Below, piece by piece: positions 1-7,183 of a stretch of 64,000 nucleotides of DNA. The stretch's first letter is position 1. Each line of letters starts with the position of its first letter. Made by a program: the position numbers and the translations under genes. Source of the DNA: Flavobacteriales bacterium UBA952 (GTDB taxonomy: Bacteria; Bacteroidota; Bacteroidia; Flavobacteriales_D; Crocinitomicaceae); the NCBI GenBank assembly GCA_905182495.1, contig CAJJBU010000003.1:186001-250000 (forward strand), read 5' to 3'. The notes under the pieces were generated by a model that ran no database searches, was not told where the DNA came from, and worked only from the letters and a program-made list of their open reading frames with translations.

Positions 1-1454
1 TTATAGAAGGATCCCAATACGCGGTCTTCAAACTGAAAGCCTCCTTTGGATTCTTGCTTATCTAGCTTGTTGTACTCCACAAGACCCCACAACAAAAATT
101 CTTTTAAAAAAAGCTTGTCGTGTGCATTCGCATGCGCCTGGTACATGTCTACAATATCTTCTAAGGGCTGCACAGCATTCAATATTTCAGCATAGGCCTT
201 ATCACTTAAGTCTCCTGAGAGTGAAAAAGAACTGTTTTCCATGAACCAAGATACGACCGCATCAAATTCATCTGTAGTTCCCGGCTTACTGAGTTTTTTG
301 ATTTCACGGAAATTATCGTTAAAAAGACTCTTGATGGCGTTGCCTAAAAGCAACAAGGCAACATTCTCGGCTCCCTCCTGTTCCCCTTCGTAGACCAATT
401 CTACCTTCCCTGTAATTGCAGGAATCACGGCTAAAAAATCAGACATACGAACCGATGTTTTTTCTTGTTGCGTCACCAACATTCTGTAGGTCGCTCCACT
501 GATTAGGTTTTCATACATCGTGATACTCATTCTGGCTGACACCCCGCTCTTTGGATCAATCAATTCGTTTTCGCGCGCTTCAAATCCAATTTGTTCAATC
601 AGTGTTTTGGCCAGCTCAGGTACATAAATGGCTTCCGATTTTGCATTCGCTTTAACCTCCTGATGGGTAATTTTCTTCGCTAGCTCAATGGAATTTGGAT
701 AGTGCGTAATAATTTGAGAACCGATACGGTCTTTGAGTGGCGTAACAATACTTCCTCGATTGGTGTAATCTTCTGGGTTGGCCGTAAAGACAAAGTTTAC
801 ATCTAAAGGCAGACGAATCTTAAAACCTCTAATTTGGACATCACCCTCCTGTAATATATTAAACAAGGAAACCTGGATTCTGGCCTGTAAATCAGGAAGC
901 TCATTGATCACAAATATGCATCTGTTCGCTCTAGGAATCATCCCAAAATGAATCACACGCTCATCGGCATAAGATAACTTTAGATTGGCCGCTTTTATCG
1001 GGTCGACATCGCCAATAAGGTCAGCAACCGTCACATCTGGTGTCGCTAATTTTTCAGAAAAGCGCGCCGAACGGTGCACCCAAGAAATCGGTGTCTTATC
1101 TCCCATTTGTTCAACCAATTCTTTGGCATAAAACGAAATCGGGTCCATTGGATCGTCATTGATCTCTGAACCTTCTACAATCGGAATGTGTTCGTCAAGA
1201 AGCGCTGTTAAAGAACGTGCTATTCTGGTTTTAGCTTGACCTCTGAGTCCCAAAAGGTTGATGTTGTGCTGCGATAGAATTGCGTGAATCAGTTGTGGAA
1301 TCACAGTGTCTTCGTAACCAATTATTCCCTCAAAAAGAGGTTCCTTGTCTTTCAGTTTTTGCATTAAATTGTCACGAAGCTCTGCTTTGATTCTCTTTGA
1401 AACATAGCCCTTAGTTTTAAGTGCGCCTAGTGTTTTAATCTCTTGAATATTCAT
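1..1454 (-). CDS. MoxR/magnesium-chelatase-like AAA+ ATPase (3' end cut by window edge)
   Basis: Cytoplasmic AAA+ ATPase of the MoxR/Mg-chelatase I-like branch, whose members act as chaperones with a VWA-domain partner. The start is ATG at 1454; 484 codons are visible and the frame is still open at base 1, so only the last residues are missing. Walker A is GLRGQAKTR at about residues 69-77 and the Walker B region is CIFVINELPD at about 180-189. The VWA gene stops 2 bp upstream, so the two are almost certainly co-transcribed. The family assignment is firm. The client protein is unknown; a role in metal insertion or envelope stress is family-based inference only. Confidence 0.88.
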   Translation of the reverse strand, partial: MNIQEIKTLGALKTKGYVSKRIKAELRDNLMQKLKDKEPLFEGIIGYEDTVIPQLIHAILSQHNINLLGLRGQAKTRIARSLTALLDEHIPIVEGSEINDDPMDPISFYAKELVEQMGDKTPISWVHRSARFSEKLATPDVTVADLIGDVDPIKAANLKLSYADERVIHFGMIPRANRCIFVINELPDLQARIQVSLFNILQEGDVQIRGFKIRLPLDVNFVFTANPEDYTNRGSIVTPLKDRIGSQIITHYPNSIELAKKITHQEVKANAKSEAIYVPELAKTLIEQIGFEARENELIDPKSGVSARMSITMYENLISGATYRMLVTQQEKTSVRMSDFLAVIPAITGKVELVYEGEQEGAENVALLLLGNAIKSLFNDNFREIKKLSKPGTTDEFDAVVSWFMENSSFSLSGDLSDKAYAEILNAVQPLEDIVDMYQAHANAHDKLFLKEFLLWGLVEYNKLDKQESKGGFQFEDRVLGSFY

Positions 1455-1456
1455 AC

Positions 1457-2587
1457 TTATCTTTTAATGTTTTTTTTGCGATTGGTTTCGTAGTCTTCAA
1501 AAATCATTCCGCCTAATCCTTTGAGGCCTGTGTAAAATGCCTTTCCTTGATTTGCTTCGGTAAACTCTTCGACAAATTGTTTGAGGTAAGGGTCTTGGGC
1601 AATCATAAAGGTGGTAATCGGAATCTGAAGCTTTCGTGCTTGTTTGGCCATATTTAGGCACTTGCTTGTAATGAACTCATCAAGGCCATTACTGTTTTTG
1701 TAGTACTCTCCACTTGGGAGCTTGATACATGATGGCTTACCATCCGTAATCATAAAAATTTGTTTGTTAGTCTGCTTCTTTCGGCGCAACAGATCCAGGG
1801 CCAAGGACAATCCAGCAACTGTATTGGTGTGATAGGGACCAACCTGTAAATAAGGCAGCTCTTTTAGCTTAATAGGCCATGCATCGTTCCCGAAAACGAG
1901 TATGTCTAAGGTGTCTTTTGGGTAGCGGGTACGAATGAGTTCTGCGAGAGCCATCGCTACTTTTTTGGCGGGCGTAATTCTGTCTTCACCATATAAAATC
2001 ATACTGTGGCTAATGTCAATCATCAGTACGGTACTCATCTGTGCATTAAAGTGCGTGTCATTGACCACGAGATCTTGTTCGGTGAGCTTGAATTCGCCTG
2101 CGCCATGATTCACCTGAGCATTTCTAATGCTCTCGGTCATAGAAATCTGATCCAATCCATCTCCAAAAACATAGTTTCTCATGTCGCCCGTGAGGTCGTC
2201 TCCCTGTCCTGTATGTTTGGTCTTGTGGTTTCCTTTTCCTGACTTTTTAAGCGCTCCAAAAATCTGGTTTAAAGACCTTTGTCGGATCAGCTGCTCTGTT
2301 TTCGAAGTGATCTGTAGTCCATTCCCTTTTTTATTTTTTGGGTCGTCATTTAGGAACCCTTTTTTCTTGAGGTCTTCAATAAAATCCTCCTTAGAATATT
2401 CGGCATTATAGAGCTTGTATTCGCGATCGAGTTCATCCATCCAATTGAGGGTCTCATCCACATCTCCAGAAGTAAAAACAACGAGCTCCTGAAAGATATC
2501 AAAGAGTCTGTCAAAGGGCGCCTCCTCCTGCTTTTTATGTGGAGAAAAGGTAAAGCCAGATTTCGTAAAAGGATAAGGTTTAGACAT
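1457..2587 (-). CDS. VWA-domain protein, partner of the MoxR-type ATPase
   Basis: Protein with a C-terminal von Willebrand A domain. The MIDAS metal site is visible as DISHS at about residues 191-195, followed by a Rossmann-like core with TDGKPS. I chose the ATG at 2587 (MSKPYPF...) over the ATG at 2611, because the upstream codons look like non-coding leader. It lies 2 bp before the AAA+ gene, the usual RavA-ViaA or MoxR-VWA arrangement. No signal peptide or membrane segment is seen, so it should be cytoplasmic. The N-terminal ~180 residues are charged and I cannot assign a function to them. Confidence 0.87.
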   Translation of the reverse strand: MSKPYPFTKSGFTFSPHKKQEEAPFDRLFDIFQELVVFTSGDVDETLNWMDELDREYKLYNAEYSKEDFIEDLKKKGFLNDDPKNKKGNGLQITSKTEQLIRQRSLNQIFGALKKSGKGNHKTKHTGQGDDLTGDMRNYVFGDGLDQISMTESIRNAQVNHGAGEFKLTEQDLVVNDTHFNAQMSTVLMIDISHSMILYGEDRITPAKKVAMALAELIRTRYPKDTLDILVFGNDAWPIKLKELPYLQVGPYHTNTVAGLSLALDLLRRKKQTNKQIFMITDGKPSCIKLPSGEYYKNSNGLDEFITSKCLNMAKQARKLQIPITTFMIAQDPYLKQFVEEFTEANQGKAFYTGLKGLGGMIFEDYETNRKKNIKR

Positions 2588-2703
2588 GATCATATACTGT
2601 TTGAAACGCAAAAAGCACTTTATTATGCGTATCTACAATGAACCAACAATTTGAATACAAATAAGTTTTGGGAAAGAATTAAAAGAATCTCAATACTTCG
2701 GAA

Positions 2704-2901
2704 TTAAGCCAAATCACAGCTCATATCTGCGCCGCAGCACTGAGGTGATTTGATTTTACCTGCACAAGAAGGACATTTAGAGACCTGAACCTGACGGCCA
2801 TCATCAATGGTCAAATGGTCATTTTCTAAGGGAACATTGCACTTACCGCACTGGGCGTTTACTGACATTCCGCATTTATTACAAGCATAGGTATTCTTCA
2901 T
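2704..2901 (-). CDS. small zinc-ribbon protein
   Basis: A 65-residue protein with three CxxC pairs (CNKC, CGKC, CPSC) plus a CCG near the C-terminus, the layout of a double zinc ribbon. Small proteins of this shape are common and uncharacterised in Flavobacteriales. It has no signal peptide. It stands alone between the VWA gene and the LRR gene; a TATCTTTA box close to the TAnnTTTG consensus lies just upstream of the start. Zinc binding is inferred from the cysteines; the role is unknown. Confidence 0.7.
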   Translation of the reverse strand: MKNTYACNKCGMSVNAQCGKCNVPLENDHLTIDDGRQVQVSKCPSCAGKIKSPQCCGADMSCDLA

Positions 2902-2951
2902 AAACTAAAGATAGTAAAAATGAGCGAGGATTGTGCGCTGAAAAAAGCCCC

Positions 2952-4520
2952 CTAATACTCTACACTAAAAACCTTCTCTGTGCTTGCGTCGTCGTAGACA
3001 TATATCAAAGGTGTATTGGTTTTAAATGTTGTCTCACGACCTAGCATGTCAACTATCTTAACGAGTGTTTTAGAAGTGTTGTTAAGTTCACCTAATCCTA
3101 TAAAGTCAATTAAGCTGCACTCTGATGTAATACCACATTCATTGATCGTCACAATTACTGCATAATTACCTGTTGAGGTCGTAGTAAATGATTGATTGAT
3201 TTCACCAATAATAATAGCATTTTCATTATCACAATCAACCCATTGGTATGAAGCAACTGTTTGCGTTGCTGTTAGCGTATTATCATTTTGAGATACATCA
3301 TTGTTAGGAATAGGGTTAATTGTCAAATCAAGACTAATAATTGAGTCACAACCATTAACTGCACCACCTGGAATATTAAATATTGCTGTATTATTAGTGG
3401 TCGTATAAGTGTTTCCATCAATCCAGGTATAGGATCCACAGGCGGTTTGCGTATCTGTTCCATTAACTGAATTGCTTATTGTCAAATCTAAAGTCACAAG
3501 CGAATCACAACCATTAACTGTACCTCCTGCAATATTAAATGTTGCTGTATTATTGGAAGAAGTATAAGTGTTTCCATCCATCCAGGTATAGGATCCACAG
3601 GCGGTTTGCGTATCTGTTCCATTAACTGAATTGAATATTGTCAAATCTAAAGTCACAAGCGAATCACAACCATTAACTGTACCTCCTGCAATATTAAATA
3701 TTGCTGTATTATTGGAAGAAGTATAAGTGTTTCCATCAATCCAGGTATAGGATCCACAGGCTTTTTTCGTATCTGTTGCATTGGAAGCTTGAGCACAATT
3801 AGAGCATTCCTGATAGCAGTTTACACTGAATGCAAATGTAAATTGTGATCCGATTGGTTGTAATACTTGTTGCCAATGATTTTCTGCATAAACAATATCA
3901 TCCACCTCGACACAGCTCAAATTTGGATTCCCTGCCGCAAAAAAATTTTCGACATTAGTATTGTTGCCGTTGGCAATATTTAAACACTGGAGGTGATTAA
4001 TTTGACAATCTATGTGGTCTAAATGCGTATTTTGACTTAGATCCAATGTCGTGATTAGATTAAATGAACAATCCAAATGAATTAGAGCTTCAGCGCCATC
4101 CGTATTCAAGCTTGTAATTAGATTCCCGGGAGCATATAAAGCAGTTAAAGCAGCAAGGGCGCTTAAATCAAGACTTGTAATTGAATTAAAACCACAATGC
4201 AACAGAACTAAATTCACATTCTGACTGACATCCAAAGAGGTAAGGTTATTAGCTGTGCAAAATAAGCCAGTTAAAGAAGTAAAAGCTTCTACCCCAGTCA
4301 AATCAGATATATTGGAACCAAAACATTCTATCCCCCCATTGTACGAACTTGCCTCACTCATTTGAATCTCGGTATCTCCATTGGTATTGATAGCGCTATT
4401 CCCAACCAAGATCGCCTTAAAGCTAGCATCCGGAATATAGACGCTCTGCCCCAAAAGAGAAGTCGACAAAAAAACGGATAAGAATAAAAGTGTGTTTTTC
4501 ATTAGTGATGTAAGTTTCAA
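2952..4520 (-). CDS. secreted leucine-rich-repeat protein with three 53-residue repeats and a variant C-terminal tail
   Basis: Exported protein of 522 residues. A signal peptide (~1-25, ending LLGQ) precedes the IPDASF motif that opens many Flavobacteriales LRR proteins. About eight irregular repeats of the L.SLD.S.N type cover residues ~60-200. Three copies of a 53-residue block starting ACGSYTW follow at ~250-410; a block of this kind is common in adhesin-like Bacteroidota proteins. The last ~38 residues form a tail (VDMLGRETTF, then PLIYVYDD) that differs from the usual T9SS sorting domain but recurs in two other secreted proteins in this window. Surface attachment or adhesion is inferred. 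The paralogue at 58745-59584 shares the LRR half. Confidence 0.8.
   Translation of the reverse strand: MKLTSLMKNTLLFLSVFLSTSLLGQSVYIPDASFKAILVGNSAINTNGDTEIQMSEASSYNGGIECFGSNISDLTGVEAFTSLTGLFCTANNLTSLDVSQNVNLVLLHCGFNSITSLDLSALAALTALYAPGNLITSLNTDGAEALIHLDCSFNLITTLDLSQNTHLDHIDCQINHLQCLNIANGNNTNVENFFAAGNPNLSCVEVDDIVYAENHWQQVLQPIGSQFTFAFSVNCYQECSNCAQASNATDTKKACGSYTWIDGNTYTSSNNTAIFNIAGGTVNGCDSLVTLDLTIFNSVNGTDTQTACGSYTWMDGNTYTSSNNTATFNIAGGTVNGCDSLVTLDLTISNSVNGTDTQTACGSYTWIDGNTYTTTNNTAIFNIPGGAVNGCDSIISLDLTINPIPNNDVSQNDNTLTATQTVASYQWVDCDNENAIIIGEINQSFTTTSTGNYAVIVTINECGITSECSLIDFIGLGELNNTSKTLVKIVDMLGRETTFKTNTPLIYVYDDASTEKVFSVEY
3274..3769 (-). repeat. three tandem 159-bp coding repeats
   Basis: Three in-frame units recur with an exact 159-bp period; for example GGATCCACAGG begins at 3432, 3591 and 3750. 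They encode the ACGSYTW... blocks of the LRR protein. The first two copies in coding order (the right-hand two on this strand) are almost identical at DNA level, which points to recent duplication or gene conversion. The outer limits given are approximate. Confidence 0.8.
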
Positions 4521-4624
4521 CTATTTCAATTGATTAAAGATAAGCAAAACAAAACGAGATTTCTAATTATAGTCGTTAAACGGGAATATTTCCGGGGGGG
4601 GTAAATACCTGTTAATGAACAATA

Positions 4625-4720
4625 TCAGCAACCCAAATCGTTCAATACCTGCTCAAAATCAGCATCTGGAATGGCGGTAGTTTGTTCCAAAAGGAGGGGG
4701 AAAGGCTTAGGGTTCTCCTA
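4625..4720 (-). pseudogene. remnant of a second LRR-family secreted protein (N-terminus only)
   Basis: In the gap upstream of the intact LRR gene, the minus strand reads ...TTAIPDADFEQVLNDLGC and then TGA (at 4625-4627). This matches the first conserved motif of the LRR proteins here (IPDASFKAIL at 2952-4520 and IPDDNFEQSLIEYG at 58745-59584). A hydrophobic PFPLLL stretch resembling a signal-peptide end precedes it. No start codon is intact and nothing LRR-like continues past the stop. I read it as the decayed 5' end of a paralogue; the short length keeps confidence moderate. Confidence 0.5.
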
Positions 4721-4754
4721 AACTAGGACTTGCTGCTGACTTGCGTCATCAAGT

Positions 4755-5165
4755 TTAAAACTTATAAAGATTCATCAACTTGAGATAGGCAGGGCATTCA
4801 TTTACCTTAGAACTAAAAGAAGGCGAAGCCATGAGTTCATTGCAAGCTTCTAATTTGGCATTATCTGAGAGAGATGCAGCATCAACGCCCCCGTTTTTAG
4901 CAACCTTATAGCTAATGTCTGCACAATCGCATGGTGTGTAATCTGTGCTTTCTTGTTCTGCAGGAGCAGCCGTAACAGAGTTGTCTATTATTTTTGGCAC
5001 CTCAATATTTGTGCTTTTTTCTTTCGAAGGAGCATCCGTAGAATCCTTGTCTTTGGGGGGTGCGTCATCACTAAAAGCAACAACTAAAATGACCATTAAT
5101 GTAAGTCCTCCAAAAAAATATAGGAGGAATTTTTTCGCGATTGCTTCTAATCTCTTATTCGCCAT
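4755..5165 (-). CDS. small single-pass membrane-anchored protein with Cys-rich C-terminal domain
   Basis: A protein of 136 residues with one hydrophobic segment (~14-33, FLLYFFGGLTLMVILVVAFS), a low-complexity Asp/Ser/Lys/Glu linker, and a C-terminal domain containing CDCAD, then two spaced cysteines and a final CPAY. The domain is probably periplasmic and could hold disulfides or a metal. The CxCA motif recalls the SPCACAE/SACACAE motif of the three lipoproteins at 52-53.4 kb, but the similarity is too short to prove a family. Function not recognised. Confidence 0.6.
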   Translation of the reverse strand: MANKRLEAIAKKFLLYFFGGLTLMVILVVAFSDDAPPKDKDSTDAPSKEKSTNIEVPKIIDNSVTAAPAEQESTDYTPCDCADISYKVAKNGGVDAASLSDNAKLEACNELMASPSFSSKVNECPAYLKLMNLYKF

Positions 5166-5280
5166 AGTTCATACTTTAATTTTTTATGAAGTTACTAAAT
5201 TATTTGTTTCTTAAAAACTTGGTGCAGAACAATATAGAATACTCTTTTATTCAAAAAAAATGAACTTTAAAGTGTTTTCA

Positions 5281-6333
5281 TTAATAGATCTCATATTCAA
5301 GAATGGTAAAAAGTTGGCCCTTTATCGTCTTTATTACGATCTCTATTTGTTCCTCTTCCTTACTCGTGAAATCGAGAGAAAATATATGACCCCCCTCCTC
5401 ATTGGCAAAGGTTTTAAATGGTTCATCATTTTTATAAATGAATAAATCAGAAACCCCCGAAGCGAAGAATTCAAATCTATGAGATTTTCTTTTTCTCAAT
5501 CGGAATTCTTTTGGAGCAGCTAGAACCTGAAATTCGTGCGGCTCAAGTGGATAGATGGTAGGGAATTTTAAAGATGGTTTTTTGACCGCTTTAAGATAGG
5601 TTTGTTCTGCATTTAATAGTTTAGTTGTAAATGCATAAACAGGAATCCCTTGAAGATTCTCAAACTTTTCTAATGTGAGTTTTGGCGTCGTTAAAATAAG
5701 AGCGGTATCCTCCGGGAAGTGCGTGAAGATTGCTTCATAAGGGCTCAGGTTAAACCAATTGTCTGTATACGACTTTGTAAACTCCAATTTACCCCTACTT
5801 TCCTCTCCATTTCCCGCTCCCCAAGTAGCATCAAAAACCCGCCATTCCCCATTGATTTTTATAACATTCCAAGCATGATCAGGGTCTTCATCCGTGAAAT
5901 CCCATGAATCCTCAGTAAGGTCGCTTTTACAATACCCACCGACTAAGAGAATGTCTAAATCCATTTTTTGGCCCAGATATTCAAACAATTTTGCGTAGCC
6001 TTCACATACGGCTTTTTTTGACTTTAACACACCTAATGCAGTATTGTCTCCAAACTTGTTTTTGTTTATTGATTTTGCATCATAGATTATATTATCGGCT
6101 AACCAGACATATAGTGCCCTGGCTTTTTCAAGGTCTGTGTCCACCATTTTCTCGAGATAGGATACCAATTGATCAGGATCCTTTTCAATTGAATTCGGGC
6201 ACCTACGAACATAAGAATCTAGTTCTATGTATTTTGTGTTTTCAAGCAAATCTTGAGCATCGTCGAGAATTGAATGCTGCCCAAAAAGGCAAGACGAAAG
6301 GAGTAAAAGCAGATAGAAAAGAGGACGTGTCAT
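5281..6333 (-). CDS. secreted transglutaminase-like (cysteine protease fold) protein
   Basis: A signal peptide (~1-18, ending LFGQ) precedes a transglutaminase-like core. The catalytic triad can be picked out: Cys in AVCEGYA, His in DHAWN and Asp in FDATWG, in the usual order and spacing. Bacterial members of this superfamily are mostly proteases or peptidoglycan/protein cross-link modifiers rather than true transglutaminases. The ~150-residue C-terminal part is probably a beta-rich accessory domain. No co-directed operon partner is obvious. The fold call is firm; the substrate is unknown. Confidence 0.82.
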   Translation of the reverse strand: MTRPLFYLLLLLSSCLFGQHSILDDAQDLLENTKYIELDSYVRRCPNSIEKDPDQLVSYLEKMVDTDLEKARALYVWLADNIIYDAKSINKNKFGDNTALGVLKSKKAVCEGYAKLFEYLGQKMDLDILLVGGYCKSDLTEDSWDFTDEDPDHAWNVIKINGEWRVFDATWGAGNGEESRGKLEFTKSYTDNWFNLSPYEAIFTHFPEDTALILTTPKLTLEKFENLQGIPVYAFTTKLLNAEQTYLKAVKKPSLKFPTIYPLEPHEFQVLAAPKEFRLRKRKSHRFEFFASGVSDLFIYKNDEPFKTFANEEGGHIFSLDFTSKEEEQIEIVIKTIKGQLFTILEYEIY

Positions 6334-6382
6334 GGCAATAAAGTAGTTTGGTTTGATATCCTAACCTTTTAAGCAGAGATCG

Positions 6383-6904
6383 TTACTTCTTAAAAACCTG
6401 GTGCTGGCCAATCTCAGTAACCCATTTGGGTAATTGGCTGGGGTCATATTTTTCGCCCATTGCCGCAACCACTTCTTTGGGTTTTACGATTCCCTTTTTC
6501 GAGGTGAAAGCATACTTGACCACTGATGCCATATGTGTTTTTCCGTTGCGTTCTATTTTTTGAAAGAAGTAAAACCAATCTGAATCGTATCCAATAATCT
6601 TTGTGTTCAATTCGAACTTTTGGAACAGACGCAAACGGTGGCGGTATTCATTATAGGTTCCAGTAATCGTTAGCGACCATTGGTTCTTTTTCAAAAATCC
6701 ATTGATGTCAACACGCGTTCCGTAGCCATAACGACCAAGATCAAGTAAAGTCACGTATCTTCCGTTATTTAACTCTAAAAAAGGATCGATGTCCTGGGGC
6801 CAGACCATCATGGAGATCGTATCGCTGTCACGGCTATAAAAATCCAATTTCGATTGGAATCTTTTTGTAATTAAAACCCTAGTAAGTCTGAGGTATGGAT
6901 ACAT
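6383..6904 (-). CDS. acyl-CoA thioesterase-like hotdog-fold protein
   Basis: A protein of 173 residues resembling the 4HBT_2 thioesterase group. The stretch around DIDPFLELNNGRY corresponds to the active-site loop, with Asp followed by a helix-start NNGRY. Homologues hydrolyse acyl-CoA or act as THEM6-like proteins. No signal peptide. It stands alone, with a 279-bp upstream gap. The specific substrate cannot be told from the sequence. Confidence 0.75.
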   Translation of the reverse strand: MYPYLRLTRVLITKRFQSKLDFYSRDSDTISMMVWPQDIDPFLELNNGRYVTLLDLGRYGYGTRVDINGFLKKNQWSLTITGTYNEYRHRLRLFQKFELNTKIIGYDSDWFYFFQKIERNGKTHMASVVKYAFTSKKGIVKPKEVVAAMGEKYDPSQLPKWVTEIGQHQVFKK

Positions 6905-6973
6905 ATTCTATTTGTTTTTAAGGATTCAATGATAAGGATTTTTTATGGGCTATCGATTTTTACATCAATGGTT

Positions 6974-6991
6974 TTTTATCTTTAGATAAAA
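6974..6991. promoter_or_regulatory. perfect 7-bp inverted repeat
   Basis: TTTTATC (6974-6980), a 4-nt spacer and GATAAAA (6985-6991) form a perfect palindrome between the thioesterase gene and the Cys-rich reading frame. There is no long T-run after it, so an operator or a weak hairpin is as likely as a terminator. TATCTTTA within it also approaches the -7 box consensus. Confidence 0.35.
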
Positions 6992-7000
6992 TCAATACTT

Positions 7001-7105
7001 ATAGAACAATCAAAATGTTCTTGTGGATGCGCAAGCTGTAAAAGCGGAAATTGTAAAAGCGGTACCTGTGAGAACTGCTCCAGTCCAAATTGCGGGAAGC
7101 GTTAA
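7001..7105 (+). CDS. candidate 34-residue Cys-rich (metallothionein-like) microprotein with no normal start codon
   Basis: The frame reads IEQSKCSCGCASCKSGNC and continues with two CxxC-like pairs to CGKR and TAA at 7103-7105: eight cysteines in the last ~29 residues, in CxC and CxxxxC spacing typical of small metal-binding proteins. The frame opens after a TAG at 6983, and only ATA (7001) stands where a start codon would be expected. An in-frame ATG at 6968 is cut off by that TAG. Either a rare ATA start is used, the start has been lost, or a base is wrong. The cysteine pattern is unlikely by chance, but expression is unproven. Confidence 0.4.
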   Translation: MEQSKCSCGCASCKSGNCKSGTCENCSSPNCGKR

Positions 7106-7183
7106 AACACATAATTCCTCTAACTTTTTTCTGCTTTGCGTAAATTGAGGATGCTGTTTTTTATCTTAGCGTAAATTCTTTTT

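Noticed and set aside
4560..4605. Run of eight G (CCGGGGGGGG) as a special element
   Set aside because: A single homopolymer in a decayed region; possibly a sequencing artefact, with no supporting structure.
7015..7041. ATG opening a short frame over the Cys-rich region
   Set aside because: It gives only eight codons (MFLWMRKL) in another frame and loses the cysteine pattern.
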